Shown here: piece by piece, positions 1 to 7,817 of the stretch
Layout of the letters: each line of letters opens with the position of its first letter
Numbering within the stretch: the stretch's first letter is position 1
Source of the DNA: Clostridiales bacterium
GTDB taxonomy: Bacteria > Bacillota > Clostridia > Christensenellales > UBA1242
Length of the DNA: 64,000 nt
NCBI GenBank assembly: GCA_003524095.1
Contig: DOEE01000002.1
Location: 1-64,000 of the forward strand
Direction: 5' to 3'
Translations under genes and position numbers: made by a program
Notes under the pieces: generated by a model
What the model saw: the letters and a program-made list of their open reading frames with translations, nothing else
Told to the model about the DNA's origin: nothing
Databases searched by the model: none

Positions 1-274
1 TTACACACAGCCGGGTGTTTCAATTTAGGCTTATATTATTTTTGATTTTTTAATGGATTTTGAGTATTTGTATATCTTTTAGATTTTTGTTTAGCAACAT
101 ATCACTCTAAATAAAATTCATCTTGTACAGACAAAACCGCAAGCCAAAAACAATCATAACATCAAATAATTTGCCAAAAATCCTATAACCTTATATAATA
201 TATGCAAAAAATCACCCACTACGACAAGTGGGCGACTAACAAATTCAATTAATTTACAAAAGGAAAATTTAATT
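1..274. other. Intergenic, no gene seen
   Basis: AT-rich stretch before trmL. I see no convincing coding region on either strand and no clear hairpin terminator. An AAAGGAAA ribosome binding site for trmL lies near its right end. Confidence 0.5.
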
Positions 275-769
275 ATGATAAATATAGTTTTAGTTGAGCC
301 CGAAATCCCACAGAATGCTGGAAATATAGTTAGAACCTGTGCGGCAACGGGCTGTAATTTATATATGGTTAGGCCTTTGGGGTTTGAACTTGACGACAAA
401 AAATACAAACGAGCAGGACTAGATTACTTTCCGCTTAGCAAAATTAATATTGTAGATAGTTTTGAAGAAATCTACAATGCAAACAAAGACAAAACTTTTT
501 ATTTTGCAAGCACCAAATCCAAACATACTTATACCGAAGTTACCTATCCTGACGGATGTTTTGTTGTCTTCGGAAAGGAAAGTTATGGTTTACGCGAAGA
601 CTTGCTTAAAGAACATTATGACAACTGCATAAGAATTCCTATGAAAGCGGATGCAAGAAGCCTAAACCTTAGCAACTCAGTAGCGATTATTACTTATGAA
701 GCACTTAGACAACAAGATTTTGCTGGGCTAAAAGATTTTGGCGAATTGACTGGAAGAGTGGAATCCTAA
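275..769 (+). CDS. trmL: tRNA (cytidine/uridine-34 2'-O)-methyltransferase, TrmL/YibK type
   Basis: A SPOUT-fold methyltransferase of 164 residues, the usual length for TrmL, which uses S-adenosylmethionine to 2'-O-methylate the wobble nucleotide of tRNA-Leu species. Visible family motifs are PEIPQNAGNIVRTC near residues 9-22, FGKESYGL near 104-111, and the C-terminal knot segment IPMKADARSLNLSNSVAI followed by YEALRQQ. The ATG is preceded by AAAGGAAA at good spacing. It stands alone on the plus strand, convergent with the recR operon. The family assignment is secure; the exact tRNA targets are inferred from the family. Confidence 0.93.
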   Translation: MINIVLVEPEIPQNAGNIVRTCAATGCNLYMVRPLGFELDDKKYKRAGLDYFPLSKINIVDSFEEIYNANKDKTFYFASTKSKHTYTEVTYPDGCFVVFGKESYGLREDLLKEHYDNCIRIPMKADARSLNLSNSVAIITYEALRQQDFAGLKDFGELTGRVES

Positions 770-790
770 ATTTATTTAATGTCGTGCAAC

Positions 791-840
791 TATTTGTAGT
801 GGTTTATGTGGCAATTCTCTCTTCGATCGAATACGCAACC
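791..840 (+). repeat. 50-nt direct repeat, copy 1
   Basis: The 50 bases starting TATTTGTAGTGGTTTATGTG recur at 1064-1113 with one mismatch, in the same orientation 273 bp apart. In this copy AGTGGTT (798-804) can pair with AACCACT (837-843), and the middle holds the palindrome TTCGATCGAA. The function is unknown. Confidence 0.8.
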
Positions 841-1063
841 ACTGTGGGTTGCTGTTATAAATAAAAAACACTTTTCAATCTATCCTATTGTAAAAGCGTT
901 TTCTGATTTAAAATATTGCGACTTTTTAACAATTTTTATTTATATTATGTTGATTATTTTTGCTACATTTATTGCAAAAACACCAACTTTATTTATAATA
1001 AAATCTTATCGTAAAAGCGTTTTAGGGGTCTGGGGGAATGCCACTTCCGCTTAGTTGTGTAAA

Positions 1064-1113
1064 TATTTGTAGTGGTTTATGTGGCAATTCTCTCTTCGTT
1101 CGAATACGCAACC
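1064..1113 (+). repeat. 50-nt direct repeat, copy 2
   Basis: Second copy of the 791-840 repeat with a single A-to-T change in the central palindrome (TTCGTTCGAA). It is followed by CCCAGTGGTTTC, so the flanking arm differs from copy 1. Confidence 0.8.
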
Positions 1114-1131
1114 CCCAGTGGTTTCTTTTTG

Positions 1132-1165
1132 GTTACTTTTCTTTGACACTCAAAGAAAAAGTAAC
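1132..1165. terminator. Hairpin between convergent trmL and recR
   Basis: GTTACTTTTCTTTG pairs with CAAAGAAAAAGTAAC around a 5-nt loop with one unpaired A. It lies just beyond the recR stop and could stop transcription from either side, but there is no long T run on either strand. It may instead be a repeat-type hairpin. Confidence 0.5.
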
Positions 1166-1169
1166 ATAT

Positions 1170-1754
1170 TTAAATTTCTTTCCTATCTTCCAATGCCTTA
1201 CTCAAAGTCACTTCGTCAGCATATTGCAAGTCGCTTCCCATTTGAATACCGGTCGCAAGTCTTGTAACTTTGACCCCAAGTGGTTTGAGAAGTTTGGCAA
1301 TATAATTAGCAGTTACTTCGCCTTCGACATCAGGATTAGTTGCAATTATAACTTCTTTGATTCCATCAAGTCTACCAAGCAACTCCTTGATATGAATATC
1401 GTTTGGCCCACGATTTTCCATAGGACTAATTGTTCCATGCAACACATGATAAAGATAATTTGCGTTTTTGGATTTCTCTATAGCGACAATGTCTTTTGGT
1501 TCTTTGACAACACAAATTACATCTGAATTTCTTGTCTTGCAAATATCACAAATATCATTCTCGGTAAAATTTCCACACTTAGTGCAGAACTTAACATTTT
1601 CTTTGGTGTCAATTAGACTGCTTGCAAAATCTTTAACATCATCCAATGTCATATCCAAAACTTTGTAAGCATATCTTTCGGCTGTTTTTCTGCCAACACC
1701 GGGAAGTTTGCTAAAGTAATAAATTAGCCTTTCCATACTTCCAATTGTATTCAT
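1170..1754 (-). CDS. recR: Recombination mediator RecR
   Basis: RecR acts with RecF and RecO to load RecA at single-stranded gaps. The 194-residue length fits the family. The order is an N-terminal helix-hairpin-helix (LPGVGRKTAERYAYKVL, about residues 17-33), a four-cysteine zinc site (CTKCGNFTENDICDICKTR, about 57-75) and a Toprim domain containing CVVKEPKD, ATNPDVEGE and the late segment TRLATGIQMGSDLQYADEVT. It follows ybaB with a 14-nt gap and ends the minus-strand operon that starts at mrnC. The start codon is preceded by AGAAGG. Confidence 0.95.
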   Translation of the reverse strand: MNTIGSMERLIYYFSKLPGVGRKTAERYAYKVLDMTLDDVKDFASSLIDTKENVKFCTKCGNFTENDICDICKTRNSDVICVVKEPKDIVAIEKSKNANYLYHVLHGTISPMENRGPNDIHIKELLGRLDGIKEVIIATNPDVEGEVTANYIAKLLKPLGVKVTRLATGIQMGSDLQYADEVTLSKALEDRKEI

Positions 1755-1768
1755 TTCAAACCTTCTTT

Positions 1769-2110
1769 TTAAATTCCAAGTCCCGAAGGCATGTCGCCCT
1801 TCAAAGATTTTTCTAGTTTGTCTGCTTGGTCGTAAGCATCATTCACACTCGCAACTATCAAATCTTCAAGCATCTCAATATCGTCAGGGTCAACAATTTC
1901 AGGTTTGATTTTGACACTTGTAATTTTTTTCTTGCCAGTACAAGTAACTTCGACCATTCCACCACCACTAGTTCCAGTAAGCGTTGTGTTTTCTAGTTCT
2001 TCTTCTGCTTTCTCCATTTTTGCTTGCATATCTGCTTGCATCTTTTGTGCTTGTTTCATTAGTTGTTGCATATTCATGCCACCACCAAAACCACCCATGC
2101 CTTTGTACAT
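1769..2110 (-). CDS. ybaB: Nucleoid-associated protein YbaB/EbfC
   Basis: Small DNA-binding protein normally encoded between dnaX and recR, as here. The start is taken at the ATG at 2110 (protein begins MYKGMGGFGGGMNMQQ), because CTCCTTAA complementary to a ribosome binding site lies just upstream; a longer frame to 2152 has no such support. The resulting 113 residues match the family. A long amphipathic helix (QKMQADMQAKMEKAEEELEN) precedes the conserved core with GGGMVEVTCTGKKKITSVKI and DPDDIEMLEDLI. The glycine- and methionine-rich N-terminus is typical. Confidence 0.93.
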   Translation of the reverse strand: MYKGMGGFGGGMNMQQLMKQAQKMQADMQAKMEKAEEELENTTLTGTSGGGMVEVTCTGKKKITSVKIKPEIVDPDDIEMLEDLIVASVNDAYDQADKLEKSLKGDMPSGLGI

Positions 2111-2217
2111 AATTTTTCTCCTTAATAATTTATTACCAAATATATTGGTCAAACTTTAACAATAAAATGTTACAATTATAAATTAAATTTGTCAAACAAA
2201 ATATATATTATTTGTTT

Positions 2218-2580
2218 TTATTTAATAGTCAAAATTTTGCCGAACTCATCTTTTAAATACTCAACAAATTTGTATTCATCAAAAGTCTTTGCTTGACCGT
2301 TTTCAATTTTAAGCGATAAACCTTTGTCTATATCCCCAAGCAAACTTTTAAGGGTTTCCAAATCATTTGGATTGTTAGCCATATCATATGCTATTTTGTC
2401 ATCAAAAATGAGTTTTATGACATTATCTTGCATTTTTGTGTCAGAAACACCATTCATAAGAGAATACAACTTCATATGATTATTTTTTCTTAAAAGTATT
2501 AGAAGTTTGCCAAATATACTCTTTGCAAGTTTGTCTTGTTCTGTCAAATCCGACTTAAATATCTCATCAAAATTAGCCAT
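2218..2580 (-). CDS. Detached C-terminal (tau-like) domain of DnaX
   Basis: A 120-residue protein directly after the dnaX stop and in the same reading frame; only two TAA codons (2593-2595 and 2581-2583) separate the two. The pattern KSIFGKLLILLRKNNHMKLY, then SLMNGVSDTKMQDNVIKLIF, then DDKIAYDMANN resembles the C-terminal domain of Firmicutes DnaX, whose tau form contacts the polymerase. An AAGGA lies about 9 nt before its ATG, so it can be translated separately. I infer that the clamp-loader subunit is split into two polypeptides. The alternative is an unrelated small protein. Confidence 0.6.
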   Translation of the reverse strand: MANFDEIFKSDLTEQDKLAKSIFGKLLILLRKNNHMKLYSLMNGVSDTKMQDNVIKLIFDDKIAYDMANNPNDLETLKSLLGDIDKGLSLKIENGQAKTFDEYKFVEYLKDEFGKILTIK

Positions 2581-2592
2581 TTAAGTTAGTCC

Positions 2593-3738
2593 TTATTTTA
2601 TCTTTTTTTCAAGTAATTTTACTTGCATTTTGAGTTCGTTTAACTCAGTCATTTCAAAATCGCAAAGCGAAACCAAAGTTATCTCAAGTAGGTTTCTAGG
2701 ACTGGTTGAAAATCTAAACTCGTTATCTAGTGTGCTCAACTTTGTAAGTATTTCAATCAACTTTTCGGTAGTAGTAATTCCTGCCAATTCTTCCAAGTCT
2801 TTAATGCTATCTGAAGACAATTTGAGAATATTTTTGTAGTCCTTGCAAGTCTTACACACTAATACGTCTCTTACAAAGCTGACCATATCCTTGGCAAGTT
2901 GCACAAGATTCTTTCCCGCACTCGCCACCAAATTAATTGTTGACAAAAGTTCACCTTTGTTTCCTTCAAGCAAACATTTAGTTATACTTTTGAGAGTTTG
3001 CCTATCCGTCATTCCTACCGCTTCAATTACCGACGCATAGGTCACGTTTCGATTCGAATAAGCCACACACATATCCGCAATAGAAAGAGTATCTCTCACA
3101 CTTCCACAGCCAAGTTTTGCAAGCAATGCCAAAGCATCACTTTCGTATTTAATCTTGCTATCATCAAAGACATATTTAAGATGCGCTTCAAGTTGTTCGT
3201 CGGTGAGAAGTTTGAAATCAAATCTTAGACATCTGCTTAAAATAGTCGCTGGAAGTTTTTGAACTTCGGTTGTAGCCAATATAAACACAACATATGCTGG
3301 TGGTTCTTCCAAGGTTTTGAGTAGTGCATTAAAAGCACTGTCCGTAAGCATATGAACTTCGTCAATAATATAAACTTTGTATTTACAAGTAACAGGTGGA
3401 TATTTTACTTTTTCTCTAAGTTCTCTAATTTCGTCAACCCTATTATTACTTGCGGCATCAATTTCCAAAATATCTACGTTTGTGCCATTTGTTATGCTTT
3501 CACAAATTTCACATTTGTTACAAGGATTTCCATTGTGAGAATGTGGACAATTAATCGCTTTTGCAAAAATTTTGGCTATACTAGTTTTGCCCGTTCCCCT
3601 AGTTCCCGTAAACAAATAAGCATGCCCAACTTGGTTATTCTTAATTTGATTAGTAAGCGATGTAATGATATGTTTTTGTCCAACAATTTCATCAAAATTT
3701 TGAGACCTATATTTTCTATATAGTGCAGTATAACTCAT
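2593..3738 (-). CDS. dnaX: DNA polymerase III subunit gamma/tau, clamp-loader ATPase part
   Basis: AAA+ ATPase subunit of the clamp loader. The 381 residues contain Walker A GTRGTGKTS (about 45-53), a zinc module CPHSHNGNPCNKCEIC (about 64-79), Walker B VYIIDEVHML, sensor 1 LATTEVQKLP and the SRC motif LSRCLRF, followed by the lid and the collar helices. The protein ends shortly after the collar, giving a gamma-like form, much shorter than typical Firmicutes DnaX (over 500 residues). The slippery heptamer A AAA AAG occurs in frame just before the stop (2602-2608). The start overlaps the sigma-factor stop by 4 nt. Confidence 0.95.
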   Translation of the reverse strand: MSYTALYRKYRSQNFDEIVGQKHIITSLTNQIKNNQVGHAYLFTGTRGTGKTSIAKIFAKAINCPHSHNGNPCNKCEICESITNGTNVDILEIDAASNNRVDEIRELREKVKYPPVTCKYKVYIIDEVHMLTDSAFNALLKTLEEPPAYVVFILATTEVQKLPATILSRCLRFDFKLLTDEQLEAHLKYVFDDSKIKYESDALALLAKLGCGSVRDTLSIADMCVAYSNRNVTYASVIEAVGMTDRQTLKSITKCLLEGNKGELLSTINLVASAGKNLVQLAKDMVSFVRDVLVCKTCKDYKNILKLSSDSIKDLEELAGITTTEKLIEILTKLSTLDNEFRFSTSPRNLLEITLVSLCDFEMTELNELKMQVKLLEKKIK

Positions 3739-4292
3739 GACTTTTTTATTCTCCTTAATTTAGATTTTATTCTAGTCAAAGCATTATCAATTGTCTTTGG
3801 CTTTTTGTTTAACATTTTTGCAATATCCAGATATGTATATCCTTCCAAAAATAGTTTGACTACTGTTTTTTCAAACTCACTCAAATCACTATTAATCTTG
3901 CCGAGAAGTTCCAAATTGTTTTCTTCGGCAATAATGTCAAGCTCCGGATAATTCTCTTCATGCAAGTAATCACTTATGTCGGTTATAACACTCGAATTAA
4001 GCACACTATTTTTTCGCGTGTTCTCTTTTCTAATAGCATTAATAATTTCTCTCTCAACCACTCTGCTCGCATAATTTTTGAAATTATCATTCTTTTTTTC
4101 GTCATAAGAATTGATTGCATTAAATAGTCCAATCATTCCTTCTTGTAACACATCGTCCCTGTCCCCACCAAGCAAAAAATACTTTCTTGCAATTTGGTTT
4201 ACAAGCGATTTATTGTCAATAAGTATTTGGTTTATGGCATTTGCATTGCCATTTTTGGCAGATATTAAGAGTTCCATTTCTTCGTTTGTCAA
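3735..4292 (-). CDS. sigH: RNA polymerase sigma factor, SigH-like
   Basis: A 185-residue sigma-70 family protein. Region 2 is visible as NQIARKYFLLGGDRDDVLQEGMIGLFNAINSY (about residues 32-63, with the DDVLQEG core-binding motif), followed by NFKNYASRVVEREI. Region 4 helix-turn-helix is YTYLDIAKMLNKKPKTIDNAL (about 152-172). Placement after rlmB and before dnaX matches the Firmicutes SigH locus (mrnC-rlmB-sigH). The start used is TTG, supported by AAGGAAG about 8 nt upstream; an ATG five codons later lacks a binding site. It overlaps rlmB by 4 nt. Confidence 0.88.
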   Translation of the reverse strand: MTNEEMELLISAKNGNANAINQILIDNKSLVNQIARKYFLLGGDRDDVLQEGMIGLFNAINSYDEKKNDNFKNYASRVVEREIINAIRKENTRKNSVLNSSVITDISDYLHEENYPELDIIAEENNLELLGKINSDLSEFEKTVVKLFLEGYTYLDIAKMLNKKPKTIDNALTRIKSKLRRIKKS

Positions 4293-5008
4293 TTTCGATT
4301 CTTCCTTACAATTTCATATAAAACTATTCCGGTCGCCACACTTACATTTAGCGAATTAACCTTGCCATACATCTTCATAGTAACTATTCCGTCGCAAAGT
4401 TTTTTGGTAAGACTGCTTACACCTTTGCCTTCGCTACCCATAACAATTGCAATGTTTCCACTCAAGTCTGTACTATCCAAATCACTACCACCGAGTTCAC
4501 ACGCATACACCCAAATATTTTGTTCTTTGAGTCTTTCTATCTCGGTATTAATATTTGTGACTTTGGCGATTTTGACATGTTCAATAGCACCGGCACTAAC
4601 TTTGGATACTGTATCATTTACTGGACACGCACGATTTTTTGAAATAATAATTCCGTCAACACCAAGACACTCCGCCACCCTAATTATTGAACCAAAGTTA
4701 TGTGGGTCTTCGATGCCATCAAGAATAAGGATAAAATTATTTTTGTTCTTCTGTTTTGCAACATCTAAAATTTCTTCAACACTTGAATATTTAAATTCGC
4801 TGGTTTCAGCAATTATACCTTGATTGTTTTCACATTCTCTATCCAAAATTTTGTTATCCAAATATTGAATTTTGATGTTTTTTTGTTTTGCTAAATTAAG
4901 TATATCTCCAAGCACTTTGTCTTTTGATGAGTTGCTTGCCATAATCTTGAGTATATTTACATTAGAATTAAGCGCTTCACGCACAGCGTTTCTTCCTTTA
5001 ATTTTCAT
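4289..5008 (-). CDS. rlmB: 23S rRNA 2'-O-ribose methyltransferase, TrmH/RlmB family
   Basis: SPOUT-class RNA methyltransferase of 239 residues. The N-terminal substrate-binding domain (KIKGRNAVREAL) is followed by the knot domain with LDGIEDPHNFGSIIRVAECLGVDG, VMGSEGKGVSSL and the final motif VNSLNVSVATGIVLYEIVR. RlmB methylates a guanosine in the 23S peptidyl-transferase region in E. coli; the exact site here is inferred from the family. GGAGAAAAAG precedes the ATG. It overlaps mrnC by 11 nt and sigH by 4 nt, so the three are translationally linked. Confidence 0.93.
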   Translation of the reverse strand: MKIKGRNAVREALNSNVNILKIMASNSSKDKVLGDILNLAKQKNIKIQYLDNKILDRECENNQGIIAETSEFKYSSVEEILDVAKQKNKNNFILILDGIEDPHNFGSIIRVAECLGVDGIIISKNRACPVNDTVSKVSAGAIEHVKIAKVTNINTEIERLKEQNIWVYACELGGSDLDSTDLSGNIAIVMGSEGKGVSSLTKKLCDGIVTMKMYGKVNSLNVSVATGIVLYEIVRKNRN

Positions 5009-5405
5009 CTTTTTCTCCTACAGAATTTTTGAGTATTTCATTTAGCCTTTCGGTTTTGCCACTTAAATATAAATAGCCTATCAATGCTTCAAGTCCAGTC
5101 GCTCTTTTGTAATCAACAATGTTTGCATTTTTGCTTTGAGACTGAGTTTTGTGGTTTCTTGCACGTTTGTAAACATGTAATTCGTCTTCGGTCAAATTTG
5201 GAAGTAGGTTTTGAGTAAAATTACTTTGTCCACTAGCCTTGACAAAACTAATTACTCTTGTATGCAAGTCCTTGCCTTTTAGATTTTCGGTAAGAACAAT
5301 TTTGTGACGTATATATAATGAATAAACCGCATCGCCAACAAACGCAAGTACTTGCGGACTAAGAGATTTTAATTCATTCTCAGAAATATTTTTGAAATCA
5401 AACAT
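4998..5405 (-). CDS. mrnC: Mini-ribonuclease III
   Basis: A 135-residue RNase III-type endonuclease domain without the double-stranded RNA-binding domain, as in Bacillus MrnC, which matures 23S rRNA ends. Family segments are LAFVGDAVYSLYIRHKIV (metal-binding D near residue 24), KASGQSNFTQNLLPNLTEDE, VYKRARNHKTQSQSKNA and YKRATGLEALIGYLYLSGK (second acidic site). It is the first gene of the minus-strand operon running to recR. Confidence 0.93.
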   Translation of the reverse strand: MFDFKNISENELKSLSPQVLAFVGDAVYSLYIRHKIVLTENLKGKDLHTRVISFVKASGQSNFTQNLLPNLTEDELHVYKRARNHKTQSQSKNANIVDYKRATGLEALIGYLYLSGKTERLNEILKNSVGEKDEN

Positions 5406-5492
5406 GTCTTTCTCTCTTTAAATTTTGCATTTACCTTAGTATTTTAACATACTTTTGTTTAAGTATAAAGTAAATCTTTGCTATTTTAAATC

Positions 5493-5525
5493 AAAAAAAG
5501 AAAACTATTTTTCAAATAATTTTCT
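5493..5525 (-). terminator. Intrinsic terminator of the 5536-6240 gene
   Basis: On the minus strand AGAAAATTATT pairs with AATAGTTTTCT and is followed by TTTTTTTG. It separates the hypothetical gene from the mrnC operon. Confidence 0.75.
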
Positions 5526-5535
5526 TTCTGTATAA

Positions 5536-6240
5536 TTATTTTGTGATTTCATCCAAAGCAACTTCAAATCTCTTCATTTCTTCTAGTTGTCCTTTTAGGC
5601 TATCTTGTTCTTTTGAATCTACCAAACTCATAAGTTTGTTTTTGAATAAATTCCAAAACATTTCTTGAAACTCGGGTTTTGCTAACGTTTCGTCAGTTGA
5701 GCCAATTAAACCATCTTCTAATAGGTTATAATGAATACAAGGTAGTGCTTCATACGCAGTTACATCATCATAGTATCTTTCTTCAACTTTTGGAAGCATA
5801 ATTTCACGCTCTCCAACATTAACGCCCAATTCATATTTATTGTTATAAACAAAATCGGTATTTAAAAATCCCAAATCATTATGCTCAACTCTGCATTCGT
5901 TATCTAATTTTCTAGCAATTATTTCTCCGCCAGTCATTTTTTGCAATTCATTAAGAACATCACTTGCACCAATTTCAAAATATGGTTTTTTGCTCTCAAG
6001 TATTTCTTTTTTGTTCGCCAACATTCTCAATACAATATCATTATCAACTTTCAAGGATTTGTATATTGTGAGTAATTTAAATTCGCTTGGTGTCAAATCT
6101 TCTTTGATTAACAAGTCCTTATAGTTTTCCATGCGACCCTCGTATATATCATGTTCAAACTCAAGGTCATTAATTTCTTTGACTAAATTTTGGTATTTTT
6201 CGACACATCTGTCAATTCTTTTTTCAATATCTTCCGTCAT
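5536..6240 (-). CDS. Hypothetical helical protein
   Basis: Not recognised. The protein is acidic and mostly helical: residues 1-40 (MTEDIEKRIDRCVEKYQN and onward) and the C-terminal 25 residues (KGQLEEMKRFEVALDEITK) look like coiled-coil segments around a mixed central part. There is no signal peptide, membrane segment or cysteine cluster. The start is placed at the second ATG because GGGGTG lies just before it, whereas the ATG at 6252 has nothing similar. It is a single-gene unit with its own terminator. Confidence 0.65.
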   Translation of the reverse strand: MTEDIEKRIDRCVEKYQNLVKEINDLEFEHDIYEGRMENYKDLLIKEDLTPSEFKLLTIYKSLKVDNDIVLRMLANKKEILESKKPYFEIGASDVLNELQKMTGGEIIARKLDNECRVEHNDLGFLNTDFVYNNKYELGVNVGEREIMLPKVEERYYDDVTAYEALPCIHYNLLEDGLIGSTDETLAKPEFQEMFWNLFKNKLMSLVDSKEQDSLKGQLEEMKRFEVALDEITK

Positions 6241-6445
6241 ATTACACCCCATAACTTTTATTACAAACTAATTCTACCATATCCTTATCCAAATTTCAAT
6301 ACCCAACCTTAAAAAACTTAGTAGCAGTGTTACAAAAATGAAATATTTAAATATGTCGAAAGGTGACAATTTAGTCAAATCCCGTCAAATGTTTTACAAA
6401 AAAAATAAACCATATATTCAAGTTAGAATATTGGCTTAATTTTAT

Positions 6446-6949
6446 TTATTGTAACCAATTAGCATTTTCAACTTCATTCCAAATTTCTTTAACTGGTTTT
6501 CCATCTATTTTTGCTTTTTCTACAAATTCATCTATACTATTAAACATTTCATATATGTCTGTATTTATTCCCCAGAATTCCACGCCTTTATTTTCGATTC
6601 CCATTAATCCATAAGTCACACCATTATAAGTAAATTCCATTTCACCATAAAAATTATAGCCATCAATAAAATCGTTAAAATCCGGCACAAATGGTTTACT
6701 CTCTTTGTATAATTTTCTTGCTTTATTTAACGAAATTAAATTAGGACAAATTACTCTATCGGGAAACTCTTCATGCAATTTGCTATGAATCCAGCCACAA
6801 TTAGGACATTTGTCTCCATTGCCAACATCACCCATTAAAATACAGAACAATTCTCTTCCAGTCATTTTTTCAACTTTTAATGTCGTTTTAAATTTGCCTA
6901 CAACATTATAATTGGTTTTAATTTTAATACCATCCAAAAACCATGCCAA
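6446..6949 (-). CDS. Hypothetical protein with CPxC-type zinc site
   Basis: A 167-residue protein of uncertain function. The segment CPNCGWIHSKLHEEFPDRVICP (about residues 48-69, given in part) followed by SLNKARKLYKES resembles the small CPCC-type zinc-binding domain, in which a cysteine cluster precedes an N-x-SLxxAR motif; the second CxxC is reduced to a single cysteine here. The C-terminal half (GVTYGLMGIENKGVEFWGI, IDGKPVKEIWNEVE) resembles small Firmicutes accessory proteins, some of them immunity proteins. The TTG start has no ribosome binding site, so the true start could be the ATG at MTGREL, about 29 codons in. Confidence 0.6.
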   Translation of the reverse strand: MAWFLDGIKIKTNYNVVGKFKTTLKVEKMTGRELFCILMGDVGNGDKCPNCGWIHSKLHEEFPDRVICPNLISLNKARKLYKESKPFVPDFNDFIDGYNFYGEMEFTYNGVTYGLMGIENKGVEFWGINTDIYEMFNSIDEFVEKAKIDGKPVKEIWNEVENANWLQ

Positions 6950-7009
6950 GTTTTTTGTTAATACATATCTTTGTACAAGTGGTGCATATATTGTTAGGTA
7001 ATAAAAATT

Positions 7010-7726
7010 TTGAGTAAGCGAGATATTATGTTTAAAACAATTAAATTAAAAAACATTCTTATTGCGGTGGGGCTGATTATCGCTAGTGTTCTTTGTTCGG
7101 TGGGAATTGTTGCCGTGGTGGAAAGCAAAGGTGTTCCAAGACCAAAGTATGTAATTGTAATTGATGCTGGTCATGGCGGACGAGACGACGGAAGCATTGG
7201 GGCAACAGGAACCAAAGAGAGCGAAATTAATCTAAAAATTGCCAAAACTCTCAAGGTTTATCTTGAAACTCTTGGCATTAAGGTTGTACTTACAAGGGCT
7301 GACGACAATGGATTATATGATGCAAATGCAAAAAACTTTAAGGTAAGCGACATGGAAAAACGTGTTGAAATCATTAAAAAGGCAAATCCAGACATGGTCA
7401 TATCTATTCATTGCAACGCGTTCTCAGATAAATCACAGGTTGGCGCACAAGCCTTCTTTCAAGAATCGAACGAAAAGTCCGAGAGTTTTGCCGAAGCCTT
7501 GCAGTCACAACTTCTCTCACAACTTCCACGTGCGAGAAAATCTCATAGCAAAGGGGACTACTTTCTTTTGAAAGAAAGCCCTTGTTCTGCGGTTTTGGTG
7601 GAATGCGGATATCTAAGCAATCCCGAAGAAGAAAAAGACTTATGTTCTGTGTCATACCAAAACAAGGTTGCTTATGCAATTATGTGCGGAGTTGTCAAAT
7701 ACTTTGAGTTATGCGGAAATGATTAA
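7010..7726 (+). CDS. N-acetylmuramoyl-L-alanine amidase, CwlD-like
   Basis: Amidase_3 family zinc enzyme that cleaves the bond between muramic acid and the stem peptide. One N-terminal membrane segment (about residues 16-38) anchors the domain outside. Zinc ligands and the catalytic residue are visible: DAGHGG (His about 55), GTKESEIN (Glu about 70), SIHCNAF (His) and LVECGYLSNPEE (Glu). Length and topology match CwlD, which makes muramic lactam in spore cortex, but sporulation in this organism is not shown. The start is TTG with AGG 11 nt upstream; the ATG at 7028 is an alternative. Confidence 0.88.
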   Translation: MSKRDIMFKTIKLKNILIAVGLIIASVLCSVGIVAVVESKGVPRPKYVIVIDAGHGGRDDGSIGATGTKESEINLKIAKTLKVYLETLGIKVVLTRADDNGLYDANAKNFKVSDMEKRVEIIKKANPDMVISIHCNAFSDKSQVGAQAFFQESNEKSESFAEALQSQLLSQLPRARKSHSKGDYFLLKESPCSAVLVECGYLSNPEEEKDLCSVSYQNKVAYAIMCGVVKYFELCGND

Positions 7727-7760
7727 GGTTGTTTAAATGGACGTAAGTTCTCAAAACCAT

Positions 7761-7788
7761 TTGACTATTTATAAATATTTGGTATAAT
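7761..7788 (+). promoter_or_regulatory. Sigma-A-type promoter for the 7818 gene
   Basis: TTGACT (7761-7766), 16-nt spacer, TATAAT (7783-7788), about 30 nt before the ATG at 7818. Confidence 0.7.
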
Positions 7789-7817
7789 AGTTTTGCAAGT
7801 TAAAAAAAGTATTTTGT

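Larger units (their letters stand above)
770..1169. other. Repeat-containing intergenic region between trmL and recR
   Basis: No credible gene. It holds the two 50-nt direct repeats, a second small repeat (TGTAAAAGCGTTTT near 889 and CGTAAAAGCGTTTT near 1010) and a strong hairpin at 1132-1165. Open frames crossing it simply run through the repeats and lack ribosome binding sites. Confidence 0.6.

Noticed and set aside
1038..1526. Plus-strand frames over the repeats and antisense to recR
   Set aside because: recR on the other strand has all family motifs; the plus frames have no binding sites and show shadow composition.
2581..2610. Programmed frameshift fusing DnaX to the downstream domain
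   Set aside because: The downstream frame is in phase 0, so a -1 or +1 shift would not enter it; only readthrough of two TAA codons would.
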